NCBI RefSeq assembly: GCF_002887775.1
Contig: NZ_LOCM01000006.1
Coordinates: forward strand, 15,192 to 79,191
DNA: 64,000 nt
Source of the DNA: Streptococcus penaeicida
Lineage (GTDB): Bacteria > Bacillota > Bacilli > Lactobacillales > Streptococcaceae
Reading direction: 5' to 3'
This document shows positions 9,564 through 18,229 of this stretch, in pieces. The notes beneath the pieces were generated by a model. The model did no database searches. It saw only the letters and a list, made by a program, of their open reading frames with translations, and had not been told where the DNA came from. Position numbers and translations under genes: made by a program. Position 1 is the stretch's first letter; the number at the start of each line of letters is the position of its first letter.

Positions 9564-9953
9564 ATGTTAAGTGAAAATATTGGTGAAATCGTTATTTCAC
9601 CTCGCGTTCTTGAAGTCATCACAGGCATTGCGGCAACTCAGGTTGACGGTGTCTATTCACTTCATAACAAAAAAATGTCAGATAGCTTTAATAAAGCTAG
9701 CTTAGGTAAAGGAGTTTACTTACGTACTGAAGAAGATGGTACTGTAACTGCTGATATCTATGTTTATCTTCAGTATGGTGTCAAAGTCCCTACTGTTTCA
9801 GTAGCTATTCAAAAAGCTGTTAAAGCAGCTGTCTATGACATGGCAGAAGTGACTATCTCATCTGTTAATATCCATGTTGAAGGAATTGTACCTGAAAAAA
9901 CACCAAAACCTGATTTGAAATCACTTTTTGAAGAGGATTTCTTGGATGACTAG
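9564..9953 (+). CDS. Asp23/Gls24-family envelope stress protein
   Basis: The 129-residue protein starts [19 protein letters not shown] and matches the Asp23 (DUF322) family of small cytoplasmic proteins that gather at the membrane and are linked with envelope and alkaline stress. No signal peptide or membrane helix is seen. The upstream in-frame TTG would add 12 residues but lacks a ribosome site, whereas GGAAAGGAAA precedes ATG 9564. Its stop overlaps the nusB start by eight bases. The efp-asp23-nusB arrangement is conserved; the precise role is unknown. Confidence 0.88.
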   Translation: MLSENIGEIVISPRVLEVITGIAATQVDGVYSLHNKKMSDSFNKASLGKGVYLRTEEDGTVTADIYVYLQYGVKVPTVSVAIQKAVKAAVYDMAEVTISSVNIHVEGIVPEKTPKPDLKSLFEEDFLDD

Positions 9954-10377
9954 TAGTTTTAAAGATTCCAGAAGAGATCTTCGGGAACGTGCTTTTCAGG
10001 CCCTATTTAATATGGAACATGGAGGTGACTTTTTAGAGTCATCACAATTTGCCTATGACTATGATAAAGACTATGACCAAGAGCAACCTTTAGATGTCCC
10101 AGCCTTCCTATTAACCTTGGTTAATGGTGTTAAGGACCACAAGGACGAATTGGATGCCATTATCAAGGACAACCTCAAAGAAGGTTGGTCGCTCGAACGT
10201 CTGACCTTATCAGATAGAACCATGTTACGTTTAGGACTCTATGAAATCAAGTTCTTTGATGAGACACCAGACCGTGTGGCATTAAATGAAATCATTGAAA
10301 TTGCCAAAAAATATTCTGACGAAACATCAGCCAAGTTTATCAACGGCCTGTTAAGTCAGTTCGTAAAAGAAGACTAA
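9946..10377 (+). CDS. nusB: Transcription antitermination factor NusB
   Basis: The 143-residue all-helical protein starts [20 protein letters not shown] and contains the NusB core ([12 protein letters not shown], then [14 protein letters not shown]). NusB with NusE (S10) binds boxA RNA to allow antitermination on rRNA operons. ATG 9946 lies inside the end of asp23 (ATGACTAG overlap), which implies translational coupling. A strong terminator follows the stop. Confidence 0.95.
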   Translation: MTSSFKDSRRDLRERAFQALFNMEHGGDFLESSQFAYDYDKDYDQEQPLDVPAFLLTLVNGVKDHKDELDAIIKDNLKEGWSLERLTLSDRTMLRLGLYEIKFFDETPDRVALNEIIEIAKKYSDETSAKFINGLLSQFVKED

Positions 10378-10384
10378 AGAAAAA

Positions 10385-10416
10385 CATCTATTTCACTTGA
10401 AATAGATGCTTTTTTT
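10385..10416. terminator. nusB terminator, probably bidirectional with scrR
   Basis: CATCTATTTCA (10385-10395) and TGAAATAGATG (10398-10408) form a perfect 11-pair stem with a two-base gap. A run of eight T follows on the plus strand and a short T run on the minus strand. Confidence 0.9.
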
Positions 10417-10422
10417 TGTTTG

Positions 10423-11388
10423 CTAGATACTTTTGCCTGGTAAAAGAGTTATTGGTAAGATATAGTCCTTGCTGGTTTTTTCCTTGGCAATCCGTTTCAT
10501 GAGAACTTCAACACATAGGGTAGCAATTTCTTGAATGGGTTGTTTGATGGTTGTTAGTTGGGGGAAATAATTTTCGACAAAAGCTGTACCATCATAGCCA
10601 ATCAGTTTTAATTCCTCAGGAATTGAGAGTCCCATATTTTTGGCAACCTTCATAATTAAAATGGCTGTTAGGTCATCGGAAGCAAAGATGCCATCAGGTT
10701 TGCGAGTGGCCAAGATAGATTTGATTTCCATCTCACGACGAATGGTTGATAAATGATTAGGAAGTTTTATAATTTCAGCCGTTTTTTTGAGTTGGTAAGA
10801 AAAGCCAAGCTGACGAAGCCCAGTAGGGGAGTCAGAGTTATCGTTACCAGTAATCATGATAATTTTTTGACATTTATAATGTTGTAAGGTTTGGGCAGCC
10901 AGCTGCCCACCCTGAAAATTATCTGATGAAATAATGGGCACATTGGGAGCCAAATTGCGGTCGAAAGCAACAATGGGAGCTTCAACCCGTTCATAGTCGT
11001 CAAGCCCCAAATTGTGACTGGATGAAATGATACCATCCACCTGGTTGGCAGCTAACATTTCTAAATATTCTCTTTCCTTTTGCGGATCATGCTGACTGTT
11101 ACAGATGATGGTTTTGTAGCCCGCTTTGAAAAGTTCAATTTCTAAATACTCAATCAGTTCGGCGTAGAAAATATTAGAGATGTTTGGGAAAATCAGTCCA
11201 ATTAATTTGGCTGATTTTCCTTGCAAGCTGCGGGCGAAATTGTTGGGTTGATAGCCCAATTCACGCATGGCAGCTTGAACCTTATCAATGGTTTTTTGTG
11301 ATAAATAACCTTTTTTATTAATGACGCGTGAGACTGTTGTCGGACTGACACCGGCTAATTCAGCCACATCGGTTAATTTTGCGACCAC
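10423..11388 (-). CDS. scrR: Sucrose operon repressor, LacI family
   Basis: The 321-residue protein has an N-terminal LacI helix-turn-helix (TDVAELAGVSPTTVSRVIN), a hinge helix, and a periplasmic-binding-like sensor domain. It would bind the palindromes between scrB and scrA and release them when sucrose-6-phosphate or fructose signals availability. The start is GTG at 11388, with a ribosome site (TGAGGT) that overlaps the scrB stop codon. The gap is only four bases, so scrB and scrR are coupled. The operon repressor role is inferred from position and family. Confidence 0.93.
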   Translation of the reverse strand: MVAKLTDVAELAGVSPTTVSRVINKKGYLSQKTIDKVQAAMRELGYQPNNFARSLQGKSAKLIGLIFPNISNIFYAELIEYLEIELFKAGYKTIICNSQHDPQKEREYLEMLAANQVDGIISSSHNLGLDDYERVEAPIVAFDRNLAPNVPIISSDNFQGGQLAAQTLQHYKCQKIIMITGNDNSDSPTGLRQLGFSYQLKKTAEIIKLPNHLSTIRREMEIKSILATRKPDGIFASDDLTAILIMKVAKNMGLSIPEELKLIGYDGTAFVENYFPQLTTIKQPIQEIATLCVEVLMKRIAKEKTSKDYILPITLLPGKSI

Positions 11389-11392
11389 CCTA

Positions 11393-12829
11393 TTACCTCA
11401 TTTCATAGTAATGACCATCAATCTTACCTTTTGGCATCAGAATAGCAGAAGCGCCATTTTCTGGGAAGTAGCGGCTGGTTAGGACAGCCTGTCCATCGTT
11501 TACAAATACTTCGATGATTGATTGGTCTACGTAGATATTAAGTGTAACATCTTCTTTGGGTATTTGGCAAGAACGCTTTGTTCCATATGCCTCCGCGAAG
11601 CCATGCTTGGTCTTGCTACGGTCTAGGGTCAATCTACCTGTTTCCGTATCAGCTGTGATCGCGAAGCCATTGCCGCAGGCATCAGCCAAGAGAAGTAGTT
11701 CTTTTTGACTTTGGGCTGGAATCGTCACTTGTAAGTGATAGGAATTTGTTGTAGTATTTTTTTCTTCGAGGATTTGAGCCTGTCCTTGTAAGTTGCTCAT
11801 AGCTGAGACTGGTTTCTGATAGAGGACGCCATTTTTTATGGTCAATTCTTTGACCAGACTGAGGGCTCCTTGGTAATCATAGTCATCAGTTGGATAGTCC
11901 ACATCTGGTAAACCAATCCAAGAGACTGCAAGAGCTCGTCCATCGGGGCTATTGAAGGCTTGTGTAGCATAGGCTTCAAAACCAAAATCGAGGTTTTGTA
12001 AAGGAGCGTCACCTAAAAGTTGCCCCTTTTCAGGATCAAAGCTGTCAAAGATTTGATAGGTGTTGGGATAAATATTATCGTAGGTTAACTCGTCTTTGCT
12101 GAGACCTTGAGGGCTATAGATTAGCACAGGTTTTTCATCTACAAAAACTAAGTTGGGACACTCGACCATATACTCGCTAGCCTGTCGACCTAAATCCAAA
12201 TCGGCCACAAACTGCCAATTTTCAACATCATTTGCGACTGCTTTATAAAGTTTAATAAAGCCTTTTTGCTCAAGACTCTGGGCACCAACAATAGCGTAGA
12301 ACTGGTCCTGGTATTTAAAGATTTGCGGGTCACGGAAGTGTTCGGTCACGTCTTCTGGTTGGGAAATAAGAACCTGAGAACATTTTTCAATCTGGCCATT
12401 CTTGGTCATGTAGGCACCAATTTGTCTTGGGTCGCGGACCCAATTTTGGTCACGGACATTACCAGTATAGAAAAGGAATAATTTGTCATCGACAGCATAG
12501 GCGGAGCCGGAGTAGGCACCTTGTGCATCATTGACATGATCAGGTAGTAATTTAGTGCCAGTCTCTTCAAAGTGAACCAAATTTTGGGAGGTTAGATGAA
12601 CCCACTGTTTTAATCCATGGGCAGCACCGTAGGGCCAATTTTGGTAGAAGAGGTGGTATTTACCATCAAAATAAGAAAAACCATTTGGGTCATTTAGTAA
12701 TCCTGTTTGTGGTTCAATATGATAGTTGGCATGCCAAGGTGATTGGGCAACATTTTCTTTAATCTTTAAGAATTGGTCTTCTGTCCATTCCTGATAGGGT
12801 CGATAGCGGACCTCTTGTGGTAAATTCAT
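11393..12829 (-). CDS. scrB: Sucrose-6-phosphate hydrolase, GH32
   Basis: The 478-residue enzyme has the five-blade propeller of GH32 with the nucleophile motif LLNDPNG (Asp47), the transition-state motif FRDPQ and the acid/base motif in MVECPN. A C-terminal beta-sandwich follows (about 340-478). It splits sucrose-6-phosphate made by ScrA into glucose-6-phosphate and fructose, which ScrK phosphorylates. There is no signal peptide, so it is cytosolic. AAAGGAG precedes the ATG. Divergently transcribed from scrA. Confidence 0.95.
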   Translation of the reverse strand: MNLPQEVRYRPYQEWTEDQFLKIKENVAQSPWHANYHIEPQTGLLNDPNGFSYFDGKYHLFYQNWPYGAAHGLKQWVHLTSQNLVHFEETGTKLLPDHVNDAQGAYSGSAYAVDDKLFLFYTGNVRDQNWVRDPRQIGAYMTKNGQIEKCSQVLISQPEDVTEHFRDPQIFKYQDQFYAIVGAQSLEQKGFIKLYKAVANDVENWQFVADLDLGRQASEYMVECPNLVFVDEKPVLIYSPQGLSKDELTYDNIYPNTYQIFDSFDPEKGQLLGDAPLQNLDFGFEAYATQAFNSPDGRALAVSWIGLPDVDYPTDDYDYQGALSLVKELTIKNGVLYQKPVSAMSNLQGQAQILEEKNTTTNSYHLQVTIPAQSQKELLLLADACGNGFAITADTETGRLTLDRSKTKHGFAEAYGTKRSCQIPKEDVTLNIYVDQSIIEVFVNDGQAVLTSRYFPENGASAILMPKGKIDGHYYEMR

Positions 12830-12854
12830 GGCAGATACTCCTTTTATAGTCTTA

Positions 12855-12936
12855 AATCTATACTAAACGTTTTCTTTCTAAAAATCAACTTTTAAGACAA
12901 AAATAAATAATTTTCTGTCAAACGCTTGACAGAAAA
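12855..12936. promoter_or_regulatory. Divergent scrB/scrA operators
   Basis: Two LacI-type sites with a central CG are visible. The strong one has arms TTTTCTGTCAA (12911-12921) and TTGACAGAAAA (12926-12936), a perfect 11-base inverted repeat around ACGC, and its right arm overlaps the scrA -35 box. The second is AAACGTTT at 12864-12871, in the probable scrB promoter. Binding by ScrR is inferred from position. Confidence 0.75.
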
Positions 12937-12953
12937 TTTTGAGGTGCTAAAAT
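12926..12953 (+). promoter_or_regulatory. scrA promoter
   Basis: TTGACA (12926-12931) and TAAAAT (12948-12953) have a 16-base spacer. The -35 box lies inside the ScrR-type palindrome, so repression by blocking RNA polymerase is expected. Confidence 0.85.
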
Positions 12954-13010
12954 GGTAATCAAGAGATGAAGCCCTTTCATCAAAAAAGAGAAAAAGGAGA
13001 TTTTGCAAGG

Positions 13011-14879
13011 ATGGATAATACACAAATTGCAAAGCAAGTCATTGAAGCCCTAGGTGGACGCGATAATGTTAAAAGTGTAGCTCATTGTGCGACTCGTTTG
13101 CGCGTAATGGTTGTTGATGAAGCTAAAATTGATAAGGAAAAAGCAGAGAACATTGAAAAGGTAAAAGGTGCTTTCTTCAATTCTGGTCAGTATCAAATGA
13201 TTTTTGGAACTGGTACTGTTAACAAGATTTATGATGAAGTTGTCGCTTTAGGTCTGCCAACTTCAACAAAATCTGAAATGAAAACAGAAGCTGCTAAACA
13301 AGGCAACTGGTTCCAACGCTCAGTGCGTACTTTCGGTGATGTATTTGTCCCTATTATCCCAGCAATTGTTGCGACAGGTCTCTTTATGGGTCTTCGTGGT
13401 CTGTTAGGTGCTCTAGGTGTTACTTTACCTGAAGACTTAAATGTTTATTCACAAATTTTAACAGATACAGCCTTCATCGCACTTCCAGCTTTAGTGGTGT
13501 GGTCAACTTTCCGAGTATTTGGTGGTAATCCCGTTATCGGTATTGTCTTAGGGTTCATGCTAATCTCCGGTTCCCTTCCTAATGCTTGGGCAGTTGCCTC
13601 TGGTGGTGACGTTAAACCTACTATATTCTTTGATTTCATTCCTGTTGTTGGCTTACAAGGATCTGTTTTACCAGCCTTCATCATCGGTATTATCGGTGCC
13701 AAATTTGAAAAATTTGTCCGTAAATATGTTCCTGAAGTCCTTGATTTATTGGTAACACCATTTGTGACTTTATTAGTCATGTCAATTCTTGGCTTGTTTG
13801 TCATCGGTCCAGTATTCCACGTTGTTGAAAACTATATTCTTATGGGGACAAATGCTGTTTTAGATTTACCATTTGGTCTCCCTGGTTTACTTATTGGTGG
13901 AGTTCATCAGGTTATTGTTGTTTCTGGTGTTCACCATATTTTCAATTTATTGGAATCACAATTGATTGCACATAATGGATCAAATCCTTTCAATGCCATT
14001 ATTACAGCTGCCATGACTGCTCAAGGAGCAGCAACAGTAGCCGTTGGTGTTAAAACTAAAAATCCAAAATTGAAAGCTCTAGCTTTTCCAGCTGCACTTT
14101 CTGCCTTCCTAGGTATTACTGAACCAGCTATCTTCGGTGTTAACTTACGTTACCGTAAACCTTTCTTCCTTTCTCTAATAGCAGGAGCTATTGGTGGGGC
14201 AACAGCCTCTCTTCTTGGTTTAGCTGGAACTGGTTTTGGTATTACCATTATTCCTGGTACCCTTCTTTATTTAAATGGTCAATTAATTCCTTACTTAATC
14301 ATGGTGGCGGTATCTTTTGCGGCTGGATTTACACTGACATATCTCTTTGGATTTGAAGATGAAGTTGAGGAAACACCTGTAAAAAAGTCTGAAGACCCAG
14401 CTTTAGTTTCTGATGCTGTTGAAGCTAAAGAAGAAGTGCTTGAAGCACCTTTAGCTGGTGAAGTTCTTAATTTAGATGCTGTTTCAGATCCTGTTTTTGC
14501 ATCAGGTGCAATGGGTAAGGGTGTAGCTATTAAACCAAGTGAACAAGCTGTTTATGCTCCAGTTGATGGTAAAGTTGAAGTTGCCTTTGAAACTGGGCAT
14601 GCATTCGCTATTAAATCATCCAATGGTGTAGAAGTGTTAATTCACATTGGTATTGATACGGTTTCTATGGCAGGAACTGGCTTTGACGCGAAAGTCTCAG
14701 TTGGTCAGATGGTTAAAAAAGGCGATTTACTAGCCACTTTTGACTCAGCTAAAATTTCTGAGGCAGGGCTTGATGATACGACCATGATTATTGTGACGAA
14801 CTCAGTGGATTATCAAAGTGTCTCTGTTTTGGCACAGGGTCAGGTGGCTTCAGGTCAAGACTTGTTAGCAGTCAAATAA
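13011..14879 (+). CDS. scrA: Sucrose-specific PTS transporter, IIBCA
   Basis: The 622-residue protein carries IIB at the N-terminus (phospho-Cys26 in AHCATRLR), a membrane IIC domain (about 105-460, HHIF and GITEPAIFGVN motifs), and IIA at the C-terminus with the active His in VLIHIGIDTV. It imports sucrose as sucrose-6-phosphate using phosphate from HPr. ATG 13011 was preferred to one 45 bases upstream because the ribosome site AAAGGAG lies between them and MDNTQIAKQVIEALGG is the family start. Having a fused IIA makes it independent of other IIA proteins. Confidence 0.95.
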   Translation: MDNTQIAKQVIEALGGRDNVKSVAHCATRLRVMVVDEAKIDKEKAENIEKVKGAFFNSGQYQMIFGTGTVNKIYDEVVALGLPTSTKSEMKTEAAKQGNWFQRSVRTFGDVFVPIIPAIVATGLFMGLRGLLGALGVTLPEDLNVYSQILTDTAFIALPALVVWSTFRVFGGNPVIGIVLGFMLISGSLPNAWAVASGGDVKPTIFFDFIPVVGLQGSVLPAFIIGIIGAKFEKFVRKYVPEVLDLLVTPFVTLLVMSILGLFVIGPVFHVVENYILMGTNAVLDLPFGLPGLLIGGVHQVIVVSGVHHIFNLLESQLIAHNGSNPFNAIITAAMTAQGAATVAVGVKTKNPKLKALAFPAALSAFLGITEPAIFGVNLRYRKPFFLSLIAGAIGGATASLLGLAGTGFGITIIPGTLLYLNGQLIPYLIMVAVSFAAGFTLTYLFGFEDEVEETPVKKSEDPALVSDAVEAKEEVLEAPLAGEVLNLDAVSDPVFASGAMGKGVAIKPSEQAVYAPVDGKVEVAFETGHAFAIKSSNGVEVLIHIGIDTVSMAGTGFDAKVSVGQMVKKGDLLATFDSAKISEAGLDDTTMIIVTNSVDYQSVSVLAQGQVASGQDLLAVK

Positions 14880-14885
14880 AAAAGG

Positions 14886-14907
14886 GGCTAGTTTAACTAG
14901 CCTTTTT
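14886..14907 (+). terminator. scrA terminator
   Basis: GGCTAG and CTAGCC surround TTTAA at 14886-14902, followed by five T. Confidence 0.85.
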
Positions 14908-14952
14908 AGCTGAGCAATTATCAAAAGTAAAAAAAGAAAAAAGAAACTGGTA

Positions 14953-14981
14953 TTGCTTTCAGAAAAGCTTTTCCCTATAAT
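14953..14981 (+). promoter_or_regulatory. scrK promoter
   Basis: TTGCTT (14953-14958) and TATAAT (14976-14981), spacer 17. It gives scrK its own transcript in addition to any read-through from scrA. Confidence 0.85.
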
Positions 14982-15017
14982 ATTAAGCAAGAAGACGTTT
15001 TCATGAAGGAGATTTTA

Positions 15018-15899
15018 ATGACACGATTGTATGGAAGTATTGAAGCAGGTGGAACTAAGTTTGTTTGTGCTATTAGTGATGATTCGTTTACGATTCTTGA
15101 GCAGACGCAGTTTCCAACGACCAATCCGCAAGAGACGATTGCCAATTGCATTGCCTTTTTCAAGCCTTTTGCTAAAGATTTAGTAGGGTTAGGCATTGGC
15201 TCGTTTGGTCCCATTGATATTGATCCGGACTCAGCAACTTATGGCTATATAACGAGTACACCAAAACCTGGTTGGGCTAATGTTGACTTATTAGGTGGTC
15301 TTAGGGAGGTCTTTCATTTGCCGATGTACTTTACGACGGATGTCAATAGTTCGGCTTATGGTGAAATGATGGCACGTTCAGGCGTTGATAGCCTTGTTTA
15401 TTACACAATTGGTACCGGAATTGGTGCTGGTGCCATTCAAGATGGTCAATTTGTTGGGGGCATGGGTCATACTGAAGCGGGACATACCTATGTTATGGCT
15501 CATCCGACTGATCTTGAAAATGGTTTTACCGGAGTGTGTCCTTTCCATAAGGGCTGTCTTGAAGGGATGGCTGCAGGTCCTAGTTTAGAAGCTAGAATTG
15601 GTGTCAGAGGAGAACTCATACCAATGGACTCTCCTGTTTGGGATATTCAAGCTTTCTATATTGCTCAAGCAGTATTGCAAGCAACCATGCTTTACCGTCC
15701 AGAAGTCATTGTCTTCGGTGGTGGCGTAATGGCTCAAGCACACATGGTTGAACGTGTTCACCGCCAATTCGCAGAACTTCTTAATGGCTACCTACCTGTT
15801 CCGGATCTTATATCTTATATTGTTACCCCTGCTATTGAGAATAATGGCTCCGCAACCCTTGGTAACTTTGCTTTAGCCAAAGCTGCCGCTGAAAATTAA
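15018..15899 (+). CDS. scrK: Fructokinase, ROK family
   Basis: The 293-residue kinase shows the ROK phosphate-binding motif (SIEAGGTKFVCAI), the central GTGIGAGAI loop and the zinc site with HTEAGH and CPFHKGC. It phosphorylates fructose released by ScrB to fructose-6-phosphate. ATG 15018 is used because GAAGGAG lies just upstream; the in-frame ATG at 15003 overlaps that site. It completes the sucrose pathway scrA-scrB-scrK. Confidence 0.93.
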   Translation: MTRLYGSIEAGGTKFVCAISDDSFTILEQTQFPTTNPQETIANCIAFFKPFAKDLVGLGIGSFGPIDIDPDSATYGYITSTPKPGWANVDLLGGLREVFHLPMYFTTDVNSSAYGEMMARSGVDSLVYYTIGTGIGAGAIQDGQFVGGMGHTEAGHTYVMAHPTDLENGFTGVCPFHKGCLEGMAAGPSLEARIGVRGELIPMDSPVWDIQAFYIAQAVLQATMLYRPEVIVFGGGVMAQAHMVERVHRQFAELLNGYLPVPDLISYIVTPAIENNGSATLGNFALAKAAAEN

Positions 15900-15908
15900 A
15901 TTTGTCAG

Positions 15909-15942
15909 ACTTCCTAAAATAGCCTTTTAGGAAGTTTTGTCT
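15909..15942 (+). terminator. scrK terminator
   Basis: ACTTCCTAAAA (15909-15919) pairs with TTTTAGGAAGT (15925-15935) around a five-base loop, then a T-rich run. Confidence 0.85.
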
Positions 15943-16005
15943 TTTCTTTCTAAGTGAGAGATGTTAAGCTAAAAGGTAAGAAAACAAGAGAATAAAGGAA
16001 TAAAG

Positions 16006-16782
16006 ATGGATTTTAAAGAACGGATTTCAGTAAATTTCACCAACTTAACTAAGACTGATAAAAAAATTTCCAACTGTTTATTAGAACATCCAGATTATCT
16101 GATTAATCATAATGTTCAAGATGCCGCCCAATTGATTGAAACCTCACCGGCAGCCTTGGTCCGCCTTGCTAAAAAAATTGGCTACAAGGGTCTGCCAGAT
16201 TTAAAAATAGGATTAGAAGAAGCGTCGCATAAAAGTCAGAAAGAGCCTCAAGGACAAGGCAAAAAAATCATATCAAAGGTTTTAAACAATTACCGGGATA
16301 ATATTACCTTGTTAGAAAGCCACCTAGATGAGACGCAGTTGCAGCGGATTGCTAAAATATTAGCCTCGTCTGACCTGATTAAGGTTTTAGGTATTGGGAG
16401 CTCTGGTCTTAGTGCTGAACAATTGGTCTATTCCCTCCTCTATCAGGACAAATATACAGAAAGTATTACCAGTAAAACGAAAATGTATTACCTGTCTAGA
16501 ACCCTGACTAAAGATCATGTCCTACTTTTTTACACCGTTACAGGTAATAAGGATTTTGAAGAATTATTTGAAGCGGCTAAGGCCGTTGGCTGTCAGGTCA
16601 TCATCGTTACAATGGTCGAAAGTCCCTACATCAGACAATATGCAACAGAATTAATTGTTCTACCTTCCAATGTTATGCAACTGCGCAATCCTTCTGGAGA
16701 TTTTTATCAATTGGATAACCGATCCCTATTCCTGATTTTGTCAGAAATTCTAGCGGCTTATGTCAACCAAAAATTAAAATAA
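16006..16782 (+). CDS. RpiR/MurR-family transcriptional regulator
   Basis: The 258-residue protein has an N-terminal RpiR helix-turn-helix (about 1-75, with SPAALVRLAKKIGYKG) and a C-terminal SIS sugar-phosphate-binding domain (about 115-240). Such proteins sense phosphosugars. It sits directly before a cellobiose-type PTS IIC and a GH1 6-phospho-beta-glucosidase, so it probably controls that locus. The palindrome TGAAATAAATTTCA lies in the downstream promoter. AAAGGAATAAAG precedes the ATG. From memory, other pyogenic streptococci have scrK next to manA; this regulator begins a block that separates them here. Confidence 0.88.
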   Translation: MDFKERISVNFTNLTKTDKKISNCLLEHPDYLINHNVQDAAQLIETSPAALVRLAKKIGYKGLPDLKIGLEEASHKSQKEPQGQGKKIISKVLNNYRDNITLLESHLDETQLQRIAKILASSDLIKVLGIGSSGLSAEQLVYSLLYQDKYTESITSKTKMYYLSRTLTKDHVLLFYTVTGNKDFEELFEAAKAVGCQVIIVTMVESPYIRQYATELIVLPSNVMQLRNPSGDFYQLDNRSLFLILSEILAAYVNQKLK

Positions 16783-16802
16783 ATTTTATTTAAAAAAACA
16801 TA

Positions 16803-16830
16803 TTGAAATAAATTTCATAAATGGTATACT
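16803..16830 (+). promoter_or_regulatory. Beta-glucoside PTS promoter with RpiR-type operator
   Basis: TTGAAA (16803-16808) and TATACT (16825-16830), spacer 16. The inverted repeat TGAAATAAATTTCA (16804-16817), TGAAA-N4-TTTCA, covers the -35 box and is a likely site for the RpiR-type protein encoded just upstream. Confidence 0.65.
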
Positions 16831-16873
16831 ATTCTTACAAATAACTACTAGTCACTAGTAAAAGGAGATTACC

Positions 16874-18166
16874 ATGAATAAATTTATGGATATGCTAAGT
16901 GAAAAGATATTACCAGTAGCAACAGTTTTAGGGAACAATAAATATTTATTAGTTCTTCGTGATGCTTTTATGTTATCTTTCCCACTAACAATGTTTGGAT
17001 CATTAATCGTCGTTTTCAATAACCTACCATTCTGGCCAGATAGCTTAAAAGCTCAATTTTCAAACCTCTTTGGTAATGGTCAAAGTGCAACCATGTCAAT
17101 CATGACCATCTTCGTAACCCTTGGTATTGGTTACTACATGGCCAAATCAGAAGAACTTGAAGAAGGGATTTACTCAGCAGTCGTTGCCTTGTCTTCATTC
17201 TTAATTTTGACACCATTTTTCTTTGACGTCTTAGGTGCCGATGGCAAAGTGGCCGCTCAAGCCAATGGAGCACTTAGCTTGGATCGTTTAGGGGCAAAAG
17301 GAATGTTCCTAGGGATCATCGCAGCATTTATTGCAGCTAAACTTTTTGCTTATTTAACAAAACGTGGATTCACGATTAAAATGCCAGAGAGTGTGCCACC
17401 AGCAGTTTCAAAATCATTCTCAGCCTTAATTCCAGCACTTGGAACCTTAATGGTTTTCTTGATTGTGAATGCTCTCATGGTCTCACTATTCCATACTAAC
17501 CTTCATGATGTTATCTACAACCTTATTCAAAAACCATTGACTGGTTTAGGAACAAGTTTACCAGCAACCATTGTTGCCCTCTTCTTTGTTCAATTCCTAT
17601 GGTTCTTTGGTCTTCATGGACAAGTTATTGTTAACTCTGTTTTTGAACCATTCTGGCAAACTAACATGTTAGACAACGCTGAATTGACAAAACAAGGAGC
17701 AACCGCCCTAGCTGAGCATGGTCATATCGTTACCAAATCATTTATGGATACCTTTACCGTTGGTTTAGGTGGTTCAGGGTCAACCTTAATTGTTGTTTTA
17801 ATGATGGCTTTCATTATGAAGAGCAAACAATATAAAGAAGTTGGACGTTTTGCCTTAGGACCTGGTATCTTCAACGTAAACGAACCAGTTATTTTTGGTC
17901 TACCAATCGTTATGAATGCAAGTATCTTCATCCCTTGGTTATTAGCACCAATCGTTTCTGTTATCGTGGCTTACCTTGGTTTCGCCAGTGGTTTAGTACC
18001 ATTAACAACTGGTGCTCAAGTTCCTTGGACAATGCCTATCTTCATTTCTGGCTTCCTTGCAACCAACTCAATTATGGGTTCATTATTGCAATTAGTCCAA
18101 ATTATCGTTATCGGATTAATCTGGTTCCCATTCCTTAAGATGGTTGACAAAGCAGAAAAAATTTAA
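16874..18166 (+). CDS. PTS IIC component, lactose/cellobiose family
   Basis: The 430-residue hydrophobic protein begins MNKFMDMLSEKILPVATVLG and shows the cellobiose-type IIC features, including WFFGLHGQ, and FNVNEPVIFGLP where the Glu contacts sugar. About ten membrane helices are expected. It would import a beta-glucoside with phosphorylation. No IIA or IIB gene is nearby, so it must borrow them from elsewhere in the genome. AAAGGAG precedes the ATG. The GH1 enzyme follows after a terminator-like hairpin. Exact sugar unknown. Confidence 0.9.
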   Translation: MNKFMDMLSEKILPVATVLGNNKYLLVLRDAFMLSFPLTMFGSLIVVFNNLPFWPDSLKAQFSNLFGNGQSATMSIMTIFVTLGIGYYMAKSEELEEGIYSAVVALSSFLILTPFFFDVLGADGKVAAQANGALSLDRLGAKGMFLGIIAAFIAAKLFAYLTKRGFTIKMPESVPPAVSKSFSALIPALGTLMVFLIVNALMVSLFHTNLHDVIYNLIQKPLTGLGTSLPATIVALFFVQFLWFFGLHGQVIVNSVFEPFWQTNMLDNAELTKQGATALAEHGHIVTKSFMDTFTVGLGGSGSTLIVVLMMAFIMKSKQYKEVGRFALGPGIFNVNEPVIFGLPIVMNASIFIPWLLAPIVSVIVAYLGFASGLVPLTTGAQVPWTMPIFISGFLATNSIMGSLLQLVQIIVIGLIWFPFLKMVDKAEKI

Positions 18167-18177
18167 TGATTATAGTA

Positions 18178-18211
18178 ATGGAGTTGGATGGAAATTCCAA
18201 CTCCATTTTTT
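18178..18211 (+). terminator. Hairpin terminator between IIC and GH1 genes
   Basis: ATGGAGTTGGA (18178-18188) and TCCAACTCCAT (18196-18206) form a perfect 11-pair stem followed by TTTTT. It should lower read-through into the GH1 gene, whose own ribosome site follows at once. No antiterminator-binding (RAT-like) sequence was recognised. Confidence 0.8.
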
Positions 18212-18229
18212 AAACAAAGGAGAATTAAA

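Noticed and set aside
12911-12936. Catabolite-response element (CcpA) in the scr region
   Set aside because: The central CG fits but TG and the outer bases do not match the cre consensus; the symmetric arms fit a dedicated LacI-type operator better.
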